DNA of 64,000 nt. Source: Brachycybe producta. Taxonomy: Eukaryota; Arthropoda; Diplopoda; Playtdesmida; Andrognathidae. The notes below the pieces were generated by a model. The model ran no database searches. It was not told the origin of the DNA and saw only the letters and a list, made by a program, of their open reading frames with translations. The stretch is taken from NCBI GenBank assembly GCA_036925085.1, contig JAUPFP010000010.1, positions 4,349,996 to 4,413,995 of the forward strand, in the 5' to 3' direction. Position numbers and translations under genes: made by a program. Of the stretch, positions 20,345 to 31,888 are shown one piece after another; positions within the stretch are counted from its first letter, which is position 1; each line of letters begins with the position of its first letter.

Positions 20345-21245
20345 GGCCTAGATTTTAAAGTGCAAATTGCCCTTTTAAAACTTAATATTTGTAACACCCA
20401 GTAACTCCCAATCCCGCCAAAACCATAGCCTGGGGGGGTAAACAACTCCTGGTTGTCCCTCCCTCCTCTCTGACTCATACTTCTGACTCATATCGAAGTG
20501 GCGGATTGTTACTCTTAGGACCACGGTCATTTGGACCTGGTTACACCTCGTAGGTGTACACAGGTCCAAAGTACAAAAGGACCGTGTTCCTCTTTGTTCA
20601 TTGTCCTTATGTTGCTCAACTTTGTATTACGTCTGATTCTTATATCCGTACCACATCATATGGGCCTGAGGACGCACCTTTAATCAAACATTCATTCTTG
20701 TAATGTTACTGCTTTCTGTACAAGAATGAATAAAGCGTTACAAGGAGAAACTGCGTTGTCTTTTTGTCTGGAAACTAATCCTTCTCTAGGCAAGCCGGAG
20801 ACACCATAACAGACACCATACAGATCCTGGAGGAGCTACATGTTCAATTGGTAACAACAAAGGAAGATGTACATCAGCCTCGATCAGGGGAGATGGTCAC
20901 CATCCTTCTGCGAAGACTACACCCCTGCACAGAAGGATGATCACAATTGATCTCCATCCGACTATTTCTGTAACTCAAATGTTCTTAGTGCGGTCACCAC
21001 ACGATCAGGAGAAGAAACGAGTTATGGAAAACATCATCATAAGTTGGTAAAAATTATGAGGTCGATGTCAAAAGCTCACATATTGTGCAACTTTAAATAT
21101 GAAAAATAAACATATTACCGCAACTTTGTATTTTAAAAATTAACATTTTTCCTTTGACATTGGGTTCATGGGCTCAATAGAAAAATGATGCCAATGCTCT
21201 TTGCGGAAATTTTTCAAAAGTAATTTTCTGATGTAGCCTTTTAAC
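20345..21245 (-). repeat. Dispersed repeat M1, copy 4, split by a solo LTR
   Basis: Left part 20355-20389 (AGTGCAAATTGCCCTTTTAAAACTTAATATT) and right part 21081-21245 (ACTTTAAATATGAAAAATAAACATATT...GATGTAGCCTTTTAA) are continuous M1 sequence once the LTR and one TATT are removed. Confidence 0.7.
20390..21080 (+). repeat. Solo LTR (family A) with TATT target duplication
   Basis: Starts TGTAACACCCAG and ends GCTCACA. Flanked by exact TATT at 20386-20389 and 21081-21084, as expected for a Ty3/gypsy integrase cut of 4 bp. The promoter hairpin is at about 20520-20585. This family-A subtype is nearer to the element 3 LTR than to elements 1 and 2. Confidence 0.85.
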
Positions 21246-21657
21246 TGCAAAAACAAATAGTCGAAATTGACGACAAGAACGGCCTTCGTTCAAACAATAA
21301 ACTGACTTTGATAAAAAAAATACATTTGAATTACTGCGCAAACTGAAAATGATTAAAAACGCCCGCAAAGTAGTTGGAAAGTGGTCCGTGTGACAAGAAA
21401 AAGACGATGTCACTGGTTGTGAGGATCGACCACCTTCCAGCTACAGAATTTGCAAAAGACGTTGAAACGAATCTTGTCTGGTGTCTTTCCACAGAAAGAA
21501 ACATCGTAACTACATTCCAGCCATTTTAGACTTCATTTTGAAGTTGAAATGTTTTTTTTTAAAAATGGTCCGTGTGCCAAGGCCTTAAATGTTTTTCCAC
21601 GTGTACTCTCTGTTGGACAGTAGACAGGAAATGATTAACAATAGATTAAATTCTTAC
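21246..21657. other. No gene seen; neurexin intron side
   Basis: Unique-looking sequence downstream of the neurexin exon on the minus strand. No next exon found here. Confidence 0.5.
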
Positions 21658-21993
21658 CCTTGCCGCAAGTCGAGCCAATAAAGCTCGTCATCGAACAATC
21701 ACATTTGAAGCGGTTCCATCCTTCAGAGCAGAGACCTCCATTCATACATGGTTGGCTGTCACACTGTTGAGGCATGCTATGACATGCTGGCCTAATACTT
21801 CCGGAATCCTGTTTTTTTGCATAGGCGGCAATGTCTATAGCTTTACCATTGACAACGAGGTCTCGCATGCAACCCACGTAACCGTAGCTAAGAGATCCTG
21901 TCCAAAGTTCACTTGGAATGGCGATTGCATCTAGCCGAGTCCCCACGCCTCCCACAAACAGAGATCCCGTCAAATCGAGCTGACTCGATTCTC
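21658..21993 (-). CDS. nrx: Neurexin exon: end of LNS3 and EGF-like repeat 2
   Basis: Host gene exon coding for part of a presynaptic adhesion receptor. Read on the minus strand it begins after a TTAG acceptor (21994-21997) and ends at a strong GG|GTAAGA donor (21657-). It encodes SSQLDLTGSLFVGGV, the LNS signature ELWTGSLSYGYVGCMRDLVVNG, and a six-cysteine EGF repeat (QCDSQPCMNGGLCSEGWNRF through STCG). It enters with two bases of a split codon, which match the single G left by exon 24995-24695; the joined reading TPG-ESSQLDL agrees with the family. In alpha-neurexins this order is LNS3 then EGF-B. The next exon (LNS4) is not in the window. Intact and under apparent coding constraint. A neurexin paralogue cannot be excluded. 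Confidence 0.88.
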
Positions 21994-22244
21994 CTAAGTG
22001 TCCGGGAACAGACGGAAAGGGAGAGAGGGAGGGGAAATTGGCGGCAAAACAGAAACGATTTTTATTTAAAAATTAAAGAAATCAAAAGTTTGTTAAAATA
22101 AAAATAAAAAAATTGAAGGTTCAATGAAAATTTAATTAAGATGATATTAAATAAAAAAAAGAATAATATTAAATAAAAAAAAGAATGATAAAAAATGTGA
22201 AAGAAAATTAAAACGCGTTAAAGGAGAGATGGCGAATGGGAGTG

Positions 22245-22245
<1 letters not shown>

Positions 22246-22293
<48 letters not shown>

Positions 22294-22960
22294 CGAATGA
22301 GAGTGCGAGAGAATGAGAAAGAGAGAGAATGAGAAAGAGAAAGAGAGAATGAAAGGGAGGAGAGAAAGCGAGAGAGAGAGAGAGAAAGAGAGAAAGAGAG
22401 ATGGAGCGAGAAAGGGAGAGGGAGCGAGATAGAAAGTGAAAGTGTGAGAGGGAGCGATAGCGGGGGAGAGAGAAAGTGAGTGTAAGAGAGATAGAGAGTG
22501 AGAGAGAGTGAGACAGAGAGAGAGATTGAGAGAGAGACAGACAGAGAGAGAGAGAGAGAGGGAGGGAGAAAGTGAGAAGGTGCGAGGAAAGAGCACGAGA
22601 GAGCGAGAGTAAGTGTAAGAGTGTAAGAGAAAGAAAGAGCGAGAGAGTAAGTGTAAGAAAAAAAGAGAAAGAAAGAGGGAGAAAGGACGAGAGAGAGAAA
22701 GGGCGAGAGAGAGAAAGGGAGAGAGTTAGAAAGAGCGAGAGAGAAAGGGAGAAAGAGGGAGAAAGAGCGAGAGAGAAAGGGAGAGAGAGAAACGGAGAGA
22801 GAGAGGAAGAGAGTTAGAAAGAGCGAGAGAGAAAGGGAGAGAGAGGGAGAAAGAGCGAGAGAGAAAGGGAGAGAGAGAGGAAGAGAAAAAGAGGAAGAGG
22901 AAGAGACCGGGAGAAAGCAAGAGAGAGGAAGAGAAAGAGGGAGAGAGAAAGAAAAAACGG
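22246..22960. repeat. (GA)n-rich purine tract in neurexin intron
   Basis: About 700 bp of GAGAGA, GAAAGA and GAGCGAGA variants, a one-strand purine run. A second pure GA array lies at 23023-23056 and a CA array at 23331-23350. Long open frames here are by-products of the repeat. Confidence 0.95.
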
Positions 22961-23020
22961 CAAAATCGTCAGTTAAATTAGCTTAGTAAAAAAAATCTTT
23001 TTTTTTAGCAAACACATAGC

Positions 23021-23061
<41 letters not shown>

Positions 23062-23404
23062 CACGGATTGAATTTTTATGACGGTTTGTAGTTATCTCAA
23101 ATGAATGGCAAATCAGCTTTCAACATCATAATAAATAAAGAGATGGCGGTTTCACAAAAAAAAAGAGAATTAAAATAGCATGGGAATCGATTTTCTATGA
23201 ACTTTGATGTCTAGCCAATTTTTCCACCATTTTCTAAAACAAACTACAAAGTGACTCAAAAAAATGCTGAATACAAATATTTGCGAACTAAACAAAAACG
23301 AAAAATATGACGATTGTGGTCCCGCCACACACACACACACACACACACATGACCGGGCGGAGACAAGGCGGAAAAAACGGCCTTCACCTAGTGGAGGACT
23401 TACA

Positions 23405-23575
23405 ACCATTAAGAGGCTACATCACAAAATTACTTCAACAAATCTCCGTAAAGAGTGCTAGCATCGTTTTTGTATTGAGCCCATATATAGACCCAATGTT
23501 AAAGACAAAATGTTAATTTTTAAAATACACAGTTATGGCGCGACAGTATGTTTATTTTTCACATTAGTCCAGTAA
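23405..23575 (+). repeat. Dispersed repeat M1, copy 5
   Basis: TTAAGAGGCTACATCACAAAATTACTTC...TTGAGCCCATATATAGACCCAATG...CAGTATGTTTATTTTTCACATTAG. Confidence 0.65.
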
Positions 23576-23891
23576 CCTAGTACATCTTAAGTTGCATCAA
23601 GTGGAGGTAGTAGGTTTCGTTTTTTTTTTCTTGTATGGGATGTGACTGAGATGCAAAATCCAAGTTTTCGACCTCGGCAGCCCCCAGGATCACTTTTGAA
23701 TATCCCAAAAACTGCTAAACTTTTGCTATGTTTTCGGTTTTACCCATTTTGACCATGAAGGAGCACGTTCTCACCAAACCTTCCCCCTCCTTCGTCACCC
23801 CCTTCAAAATGTTAAATTGAATAAATGTTTACTTCACTGACTCATATCAGACAGGTTATTGAAGATATAAAGACAATTGCATATATGATGA

Positions 23892-23893
<2 letters not shown>
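23576..23893. other. No gene seen
   Basis: Intronic sequence with nothing recognisable apart from a T-run near 23620. Confidence 0.45.
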
Positions 23894-23936
<43 letters not shown>

Positions 23937-23950
23937 TGTATATATATATG

Positions 23951-24530
23951 CTGATCGAGTGACAGAATGACAAAAAATTGGTAAGTGCGGTCATATTTTT
24001 AAAAACTATTTCAAAATCCTGAATTTCTAACTCTTATGTTAGACTCCATTGAGTACGCACAAATAATAAGAAAAAAAACATCCATTAAAATGCTCGTAAA
24101 ATTACGTAAAAATAGTTTGAAAAAAGCAGAAAAAAAATCAGCACGTGCGCCAGTGTTGGCTTTACTGTAGTTTCTTAAATTATTTTTTATGAATTTTTAC
24201 GAGCATTTTAATGGATTTTTTTTGCTTACGAGCACTTACTCAATGGAGTTTAACACAAGAATTAGAAATTCGCGATTTTGAAATAGTTTTTAAAAATAAT
24301 GTAGAACCGCACTTACCAGTTTTTTGTCTTTCTATCGCTCGATCAGCACATATCTAAGGTGCCCATTCCACTCTGAAAACTTAATATTGGACAACTTTAA
24401 ATATGAAAACTAAACATATTGCCGCAACTATGTGTATTTTAAAAGTTAATATTTTTTCTTTAACATTGGGTCTATAGGCTCAATAGAAAAACGATGCTAG
24501 CGCTCTTTGCGGATGCGATGTAGCCTCTTA
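23951..24530. mobile_element. Foldback element M3 with M1-like right side
   Basis: Inverted arms at 23951-24140 and 24165-24355: GATCGAGTGACAGAA..., CTTATGTTAGACTCCATTGAGTACG and CATCCATTAAAATGCTCGTAAA with their complements. The 24350-24530 part is an M1 copy in reverse. The same composite is at 35715-36110 and half of it at 11960-12060. Confidence 0.7.
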
Positions 24531-24694
24531 AGAAGGTTTTGTTTATTTTCGTTTTTTTTTTTTCAACAAAGAAAAAATATGAAAATATTAAATGATATTA
24601 AAACATTAAATATATGACAGTCAAAATTTCGCAACACACAACGGCAAAACTCACGGCACACCTTTTGTGTATCACTGGTGTAATTTATATCTAC

Positions 24695-24995
24695 CTGGAG
24701 TTATGAAGTCAGCTGCTGAATCATCAACTGTAACACGACCAGACTTAGCATACCGATTGAGCGTTATAGTGTGCCATTGGCTATCGTCGACTCGCCGATT
24801 TGTCACTTTAATTTTCGTAGCACCAGAACCCAAGTTGAGTAATAAAAAAACGTGACCGTCCATCAGTTCAAAGGCGAAAAAATCATTGCCAGCTACCATC
24901 GTGCCACTGTTGTACATCAGAAGTCCGTTCGGTTCATTGGTACGGATTTTAAAAGATATCCGTCCAGTTCGGCTACTGTCCCAACTTGGAAGCAC
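24695..24995 (-). CDS. nrx: Neurexin exon: N-terminal part of LNS3
   Basis: Minus-strand exon preceded by a GTGTAG acceptor (24996-25001) and ending at CCAG|GTAGAT (donor at 24694). It has 100 codons plus one base. It encodes VLPSWDSSRTGRISFKIRTNEPNGLL, DFFAFELMDGHVFLLLNLGSG and WHTITLNR...GRVTVDD, the first beta-strands of a laminin-G/LNS fold. The phrases RTGxISFxxRTxEPNGLL and FFAxExxDGHxxLLLxxGSG are characteristic of neurexin LNS3. It is placed upstream of the exon at 21993-21658 with matching phase. No upstream exon was found on the minus strand between here and 64000, so the preceding intron is either long or the exon is unrecognised. The extracellular part would sit on the presynaptic surface and bind postsynaptic partners (family knowledge). 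Confidence 0.88.
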
Positions 24996-25035
24996 CTACA
25001 CATTTCAAAATTAATTATTCATTATTATCAATAAT

Positions 25036-25915
25036 AAATAGTGTTTTTTTAATGTTTTTTTAAACACTTATTTTTTTAAAACCGTTTTTTTTTATTTTTC
25101 TTATATTACATTTCCCAACCTTACTAGTGTTGAAAATGAACGTGTTTTTTTACTATTTTGTTTTTTTAAAGTTTTTATTTTAAAAATGTTTTTCAGATTT
25201 ACTATCAATAGTAAAGGTAATTAAAATGACTTAATTAACGAATCTGACATAATTTATATTCTTAATTCATTAATTTGCATTTCACTTCAGAACTGAAACA
25301 ATCAGGCATCAGGATTCACCACCACCATACCTAAAGAAAGGCTTTTTTTTGCATTTCCTCCCCCACCCCAGCTTTTTTTTTTTTAAATAAAACATGATTT
25401 TTTCAAAAAACGAACACTTAAATTTACATTTCTAACTGAATCATTCAGTAATCTCGGGGACACGTACTTAAAACTGATCAATTTTCTTCATTCTTAAGTT
25501 TTTCGCTTCCCGCCTTTTTTTTTTTTTTTTTAAAAAAACACGTTCTTTTTATTATGTTGTCACCGTTTTTTTTAAACACGTTAAAAAAACGAACACGGTT
25601 TATTAACGTTACAACACTAATAAAAAATTCAATTTTGTTCAATTTTGTCTTTCTGTTCACATGTAATTCAATATTTATCAAATCAACATTTCATAATTAT
25701 CATTTCAAGTTACACATTCAACAAATTTATCCAATTCAGTAAGTCAGTAAAAAAATAATGGGGTTGTATCAATAAAAAGAGCAATTGCTCATGAGTATGA
25801 GCAATGTAATAGATATATGGAGCCCTGCAGAGGACTTTTGCAAATTTTATTTGAATCTCGACATGTAAGCTTTTTTTCCAGAATCTCGACATGTCAATTT
25901 TTAATCTGTTTTATT
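25036..25915. other. AT-rich intron, no gene
   Basis: T-runs and A-runs, CACGTTC/GAACACG short inverted motifs near 25555-25600. Nothing else recognised. Confidence 0.5.
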
Positions 25916-25924
25916 CGGCCAATG

Positions 25925-26045
25925 TTAATTATGCCATGTTGTGCGCACCATACTCTATAATAATTAAATTATTGCTGCTACAAGAGGGAGCTTGCGATAA
26001 TTTAATTAGAAATTTATCAGATTATGGTGCGCACAACATTGCATA
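25925..26045. repeat. Palindromic MITE-like repeat
   Basis: Arms ATGTTGTGCGCACCATA at left (25935-25951) and its complement TATGGTGCGCACAACAT at right (about 26023-26039), with AATTAAATTAT inner pairing. Confidence 0.65.
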
Positions 26046-26589
26046 ATATGAGGTATAACATGGCATAACATGGGCGAAATTTGACGTGAAGTGGCGAAAA
26101 CAGGCCGATGCTCTGAAGTACAAGTCGGAGACATGTAGACCAAAACCGTCCCAAGGATCAAGAAATTAAAAATGCGTTGCATATCGCCGCGCAAGAACAA
26201 ATAGCTCGTGCAGCGCGCCCCAAAATAACTCCAAAAATAACAAGCTAAAATACGAGAAGTAGATCTATAATAAAAGCGCCTTATCATTTACAAATAAAAC
26301 TCACTGTGAAAATGCAAGTAGAGCTGGCCATGATGCTTTGGCCAGCTGGAAAACAAGTTTAAAATTATACAAACAAAAAGCCGCCACGTATAAAAATAGA
26401 ACACAAGTGAGTCTCTGGCTATTTTGAGGTGCGCTTTCCTTGTGCTTTTACAATTTCAGGTGTTGACTTAATCTGGGTGGAACAGGCCTAAAGCCTCATG
26501 GCGAGTGGGCCTTTAACCCGATTAGTGAGAAAATAATAGATTAGAAGCAGTGACATCATAAGGCATGATTATCACAAATTTATGATTTG
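26046..26589. other. No gene seen
   Basis: Unique-looking sequence; no supported ORF, RNA or repeat. Confidence 0.45.
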
Positions 26590-26990
26590 TTTCGGGACTG
26601 GCTCACTACAGCTACCTGGGCCACTACAGCTACCAGGGTCACTACAGCTAGCAAAAAAATATATATAGACCTTTTTTCATCAATAGGGTCACTACAGCTA
26701 CCAAGGGTCATTACAGCTACCAAAAAATATAGTCTTTCTAATCAATACGGTCACAACAGCTACTTGGCTCATTAAGTTTACGTTAGGTTAGATTCGATTA
26801 GGTTAGGTTCAGATCGGTTTCGTTAGGTTAACTTAGGGGAAAGTGTTATATTTTTTTGGTAGCCTACCTATAGTGACCCTATTGATGAAAAAAATGTCTA
26901 TAATTTTTTTGGTAGCTGTAATGACCCTTGTTAGCTGTAGTGACCCAAGTAGCTGTTCTCCCATTGGTAGCTGTAGTGAACCACAACCTT
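26590..26990. repeat. Inverted clusters of a GTCACTACAGCTACC motif
   Basis: At least six GGTCACTACAGCTACC-like units at 26605-26770 on the plus strand, then five reverse-complement units at 26862-26985. TTTTTTCATCAATAGGGTC and its complement sit inside both halves, so the whole can fold back. No coding. Confidence 0.75.
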
Positions 26991-27790
26991 TGTTTCCGTA
27001 CTGAGACTCCAAAAATATAATCACTTCTGAGCTTGAATATGGAAACTCAAAATGAGCATGAAAAGTCATCTTGAGATACTTTCCAGACAGACTGTGTAAC
27101 AATGTAACCCGTAAAACAAAAGTAGGCCGGCTTTCTCTTATATTTGACTTGTTAGTTATCTAATTACTGTTTACTCTTGCTACTTGGTTGGAAATACTTT
27201 GACTATCAATCACATCGCTTGAGAATCAATAAAACGCCTAGGCAGTAGTACATGTTTTCCAGCTAGTATACAAACGCTCGGTCACATAAAATGAAACATC
27301 TTCACCCACTTTACATTAATTGGAATGAAGTGTTTACTTTTACGAATATATTCTCATAATAGAAATCAGTTAATCTCGGTGTATTTGAGAAACAGAGAAC
27401 AATTCATTTCAATTTGTTCAGCTCGCTCCAGAACAAGTTTCAATCACATATATAGGTCTATAAACTCCAAAGCCGCATTACTAAATAGGAAATTTTACCA
27501 AAAAACAAAAATCCGATCAGGAAAAGATACCAGTTATTTAATGGTGACGGCCACTATTTTCTAGGGCTGTGGAGTCAGAGTCGGTATAAACATTAGCGTA
27601 GCTAGGGGCGGTCCGCCCCGATTTCCTGTCCAGATAGTAGAAGGAGCTTTATAAAACTCTTTTAAGATGGCCAACGAAGAAATTATAAAACAATGTTTTC
27701 ACTCGCTGCGCTCGTGGTATATATTCTGCAATCCAGCATTATGCTTTTAAGTCCGGGCACTGGTTTATTTAATAATTTTATAATTAATAT
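26991..27790. other. No gene seen
   Basis: Intron-like sequence with no recognised repeat or gene. Confidence 0.45.
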
Positions 27791-27794
27791 AAAA

Positions 27795-28358
27795 CTAGTG
27801 GGGTAAATCGTCATAAATGGCGGGAGCAAAATTCGCAGGCAATTGTGCCCAGCGTTAGAATTTTTTTTCTTCCGCCCTTTTATGACGTCAGACCAAGTAA
27901 CAAACCAATTAGAAATTGATGACGTTCATAAAAGGGCGGAGCAAAAAATAATTCTAATGCTGGGCACAATTGCCCGTGAAAAATTCGAGTTTAATTTTGC
28001 TGCTACTATTATCTCGTCCCCTTTTTTATACTTAAAAGAGAAAATGAGCTTTTCATTTTCTCTGGTATGCGCGTCGTTTGTTCCTTTTTTTTACTCCTTT
28101 CATTTCAATTTCAGTTTCCCCTCCCCTTTTTTCCCCTCCAAGTTTTTCTCTTTCCCTCTCCTCCACCCTTTCCAACCTTTTCCCCTTTCCAATTTAATAT
28201 CGTGGTGATCTTGGATGGGGAGAGGGCAACATAATGTTGACCTTGAGAAAAAAAGTGGTTCATATAAATTTAAATAAATTCCGATATGCTTACGCATTTT
28301 TGTCCTTGTTTGCACACAGGGAAGGAAACAAAGATAGATGAGGCTTAATATATATATA
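27795..28358 (-). mobile_element. Helitron-like non-autonomous element, copy H1
   Basis: On the minus strand it ends with a hairpin region (worn here) then TTTACCCCACTAG, resembling a Helitron 3' terminus. It contains a nested palindrome GGCAATTGTGCCCAGC...GCTGGGCACAATTGCC (about 27837-27976) and a pyrimidine-rich body. No Rep or helicase. It abuts H2 head to tail. Confidence 0.6.
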
Positions 28359-29030
28359 CTAGTGTGGTAACCCGTCATAAATGACGGGAGCAAAATTCAT
28401 AGGCAATTGTGCCCTGCATTAGAATTTCTTTTCCTCCGCCCTTTTATGACATCAGACCAAGTAACAAACCAATTAGAAATCGATGACGGCCATAAAAGGG
28501 CTGAGCAAAAGAAATTCTAATGCTGGGCACAATTGCCTGTGATAAACTGCAGTTTAATTTTGCTATTATTCCCGCCCCTTTTTATATTTGAAAGAGAAAA
28601 TGAGTTTTTCATTTTCTCTGGTGTGCGCATGCACGTCGTCTTTTTTTACTCCTTTCATTTCAATTTCAGTCACCCCTCCCACTTTTTCCCCTCCACATGT
28701 CTCTCTCTCTCCCCTCTACACTTTCTAACGTTTTCCCCTCTCCAATTTAATATCATGGGGTTCTTGGATGGGGACAGCACAACATAGTGTTAACATAGCG
28801 AAAAAAAATGGTCCATTTAAATTTATATAAATACCGATGTGCTTACACGTTTTTGTCCTGGTTTGCACATCGTTACACATACAGGGATACAGGGAAGTGT
28901 GCAACATATAGTTGACCTTTTGAAAAAATAGCGGTTCATTTATTCAAATTTATATAAATTCCGACGTGGTTTTTGTACAGCGTTAGATAACAGACAATAA
29001 GAAACACAGAAAGACGGGGCTTAATATATA
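28359..29030 (-). mobile_element. Helitron-like non-autonomous element, copy H2
   Basis: Minus-strand 3' end: CCCGTCA-TTTA-TGACGGG stem-loop, then TTACCACACTAG at 28362-28359, a textbook Helitron end. The body matches H1, including the nested palindrome. The 5' end is near 29030 in AT repeat, next to ATTAAGCCCCGTC. Confidence 0.65.
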
Positions 29031-29052
29031 TATAATATATATATGTATATAT

Positions 29053-29713
29053 TGTAACACCCAGTAACTCCCAATCCCGCCAAAACTATAACCTGGGGGG
29101 TAAACAACTCCTGCTCGTCCCTCCCTCCTCTCTGACTCACACTTTGACTCATATCGAAGTGGTGGATTGATACTCTTAGGACCATGGTCACTTGGACCTG
29201 GTTACACCTCGTAAGTGTACACAAGTCCAAGGTATAAAAGGACCATGTTCCTCTTTGTATTACGTAGATTCTTATCCATACCACATCAAGGGCATGAGGA
29301 TGCACCTTTAATTAACAATTTATTCTTGTAAACAAGTTTGAGTGTTTCCGTACAAGAATGAATAGTCTTTATAATGGAAATCTGCGTTGTCTTTATGTTT
29401 GGAAACTAATACTTCTCTACAGAAGCCGGAGACACCATAAGGCAAGGAGACATACAGATCCTGGAGCAACTACAACTTCAACTGGCAACAGACAAAGGTG
29501 TATGTATATCAGCGTCAACCAGGAGCGATGGCCACTATCCTTCTGCAAAGATTGCACCCCTGCACAGAAGGATGATCGCAATCGATAACCATACGACTAC
29601 TTCTGTAACTTGAATCTTCTTCGTGCGGTCACCGCACAATCAGGAGAAGAAACGAGTTGCAGAAAACATCATTATCAAGTTGGTATTTTTGAGGTCGATG
29701 TCAAAAGCTCACA
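29053..29713 (+). repeat. 5' LTR of element 3 (family A, 661 bp)
   Basis: TGTAACACCCAGTAACTCCC to GATGTCAAAAGCTCACA. TATAAAAG promoter at about 29232 with the conserved upstream hairpin. Clearly diverged from the element 1 and 2 LTRs but alignable. Confidence 0.88.
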
Positions 29714-29715
29714 TT

Positions 29716-29733
29716 TGGTGGAGGTGCGGAGTA
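29716..29733 (+). promoter_or_regulatory. Primer-binding site, element 3
   Basis: TGGTGGAGGTGCGGAGTA, one base different from elements 1 and 2; same two-base spacer after the LTR. Confidence 0.75.
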
Positions 29734-31888
29734 CGCCTCCATTTGCCTTCTCCAACCTATCTACAGAAGATGCCCATTGTCAAAAGTTTCGTGATTGTGC
29801 CTCACGATCATTCATCCATCTTTTTTATGAAGAAGCCACGTGTTGAAAGAGACCAGCAATCACATCAATGGTCGACTGCATGGCGCCGATTCTGTGGAAC
29901 CGCGTGTTGAAAGAGACTTTGTGATTACACACACATCACGGGTCGACTGCGCGATTCTGTGTCCCGTCCAGAGAGGCACGTGTAGAAAGAACTTTTGTCT
30001 GCCATCCGCTTAGCACTCGGGGGAACACGGAGTTTTTCGTGTTTCCATCCATGTTTTTGTGTTCTATGTTCTATGTTCCATCATCATCCCTGTTACCTTC
30101 AATCTTCTTTCAATTTCGAGGTGAAACCTATCTGACCCTCCTCTGTATCATTGGTTGGTAGATAGGCTAATCTCAGACAACTTCTTTTTAATCTCCGAGA
30201 TGTGTTTGCATAGTCGAAACACCGTATCATTGTGAGGTAAGCAAACAAATCTCAGCTACTTGTCTTTGCACCTATTAATAGGCCTTTAAAAGATGTGTCT
30301 TTTAAAAATCCTATTACCTTAACCCTTTATTTCACTTTTCAAGATGTGTTTTTCACCATACTCTGTAACATTGTTTGGTGATTAACAGGACTTAAAACAA
30401 ACTTTTATCTTGCCACGTGGGACTCTCTTGTCCACCCTTTTCTTTGTTCTTTTGTTCTCTCACTTGTTTCCCTTCGAATCCCAATATCCAGTCATTCATC
30501 TTCAAAAACTCACCATCATCACCTCAATGAACACTCACATGAACTATCTCCATTGGACACCATTGAAGCTGGCAGCAATCTTGGATCGACCCGAAGTTCT
30601 TCAAAAAAGCGCCAATGGAGCAGGTTTTCGCTCCATGTGAGCACATTGTTGATTCTTCTCTTCTCTTTTTGTTCTCTTCTTTCTTTTCCTCTTCCCGAGG
30701 GTCTGCACCTGTGTGCCCCTGGTAGAGTTTCTCTGGGAGAAAATTTCTTTTTTCTTTCTGAATTTTCTTTCTTTTTGTGTTCTTCCTCCTGGTGACTATA
30801 AAGTGCCAACTGGTGGATTTCTTCATTTTGGACATTACAATAACTACAACCAGAAGTGGCCACACCAGCACCACCTACAAACTTTACTCTTCACTCACCA
30901 TAGTTCCTCACTTGTAACTGACTCTGTCTTTTCATCCAGAGCCATCCACCAGTGAGAACAACTAAATTCATCTATCTAAACATTTCTTCTTGTTCAACAA
31001 GCATTTTGCATTTTTCTTCCATTTCTGCACTGAATTGCTCTGCTTTTCAATAAATCAAATTCTGGGACATGTGGTCACCACACCAGAATGTACTACACTT
31101 TGGAGCAATTTAGAGCTCTTTCCTAGAAAGTTCAGCCATCTTGGACTTTTATTCTTTTGTCTGTTCTTTTTCTGAAAGCCCAGCCATCATGGACTTTCCT
31201 CTCTTTGTGTGTTCTTTACACATAAACTCTTACTCCTTAGTTTCAAGTAAATCTAAGTGTGCGGGCACCGCGCTCTAGCTTCACTCTTCGTATTGCTTGC
31301 TAATTTTGTGCAGTACAATCTTTGATTGGGTGGTGTACCATGCTCAAAGTTGTATTGTACATCTGCTGTTTCTTGTTGAGAATTTTGGGACTCATATCCT
31401 CTACGTGGTTGCCATATACCACATGCAGAGGGAGATCCTTCCAAAATCTGACACTCAATAAAGAATTCCCAAACTTTACACCAGTTGGGAACCATCAGTC
31501 AACACAAACCCAACTGGGGACACTACAACCAACACAACACCACTGGACTGTAAAACAATGCCATCGGACTGAGACGACTCCATTACACACGTCTTAAGCA
31601 TAGGTAAACCATTGTTACTCGGTGTATAAAAGTACGAGGGTGTCGGTTACCGACAGAAATACCATTTACCAATGCACATAGACATACACCGAACTACAAA
31701 TCCACGACATTAATACAACCTCATGCTGAACGAGTCACCACATACTGGACTCCAATCCAAAATCGACAAACATCGCTCAGAGTGTACTCGAGAACCCTCG
31801 GAGCTGCACACACCAACTTCGACTTCGCCGGACTCGTCCATCACCACATAGTCACGCCACACTCACCATACATGCCGCACCACCAATA
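29734..31888 (+). other. Leader of element 3
   Basis: Non-coding. Matches the element 1 leader at intervals, but the tandem array is reduced to about two units near 29840-29930. Conserved donor-like AG|GTAAAC at 31602-31609 and perfect stem TGTCGG/CCGACA at 31641-31655. Confidence 0.65.

Larger units (their letters stand above)
21994..24694 (-). other. Neurexin intron
   Basis: GT-AG intron of 2701 bp between the two neurexin exons: donor GTAGAT at 24694, acceptor CACTTAG ending at 21994. It contains the GA-rich block, a CA array, M1 copies and a foldback. Confidence 0.85.

Noticed and set aside
22147-22920. Leu/Ser- or Arg/Glu-rich frames of 64 to 149 codons
   Set aside because: Translations of the GA-rich intronic tract.
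27843-28208. 121-codon Phe/Ser/Pro-rich frame
   Set aside because: Translation of the pyrimidine-rich Helitron body, not kept in H2.
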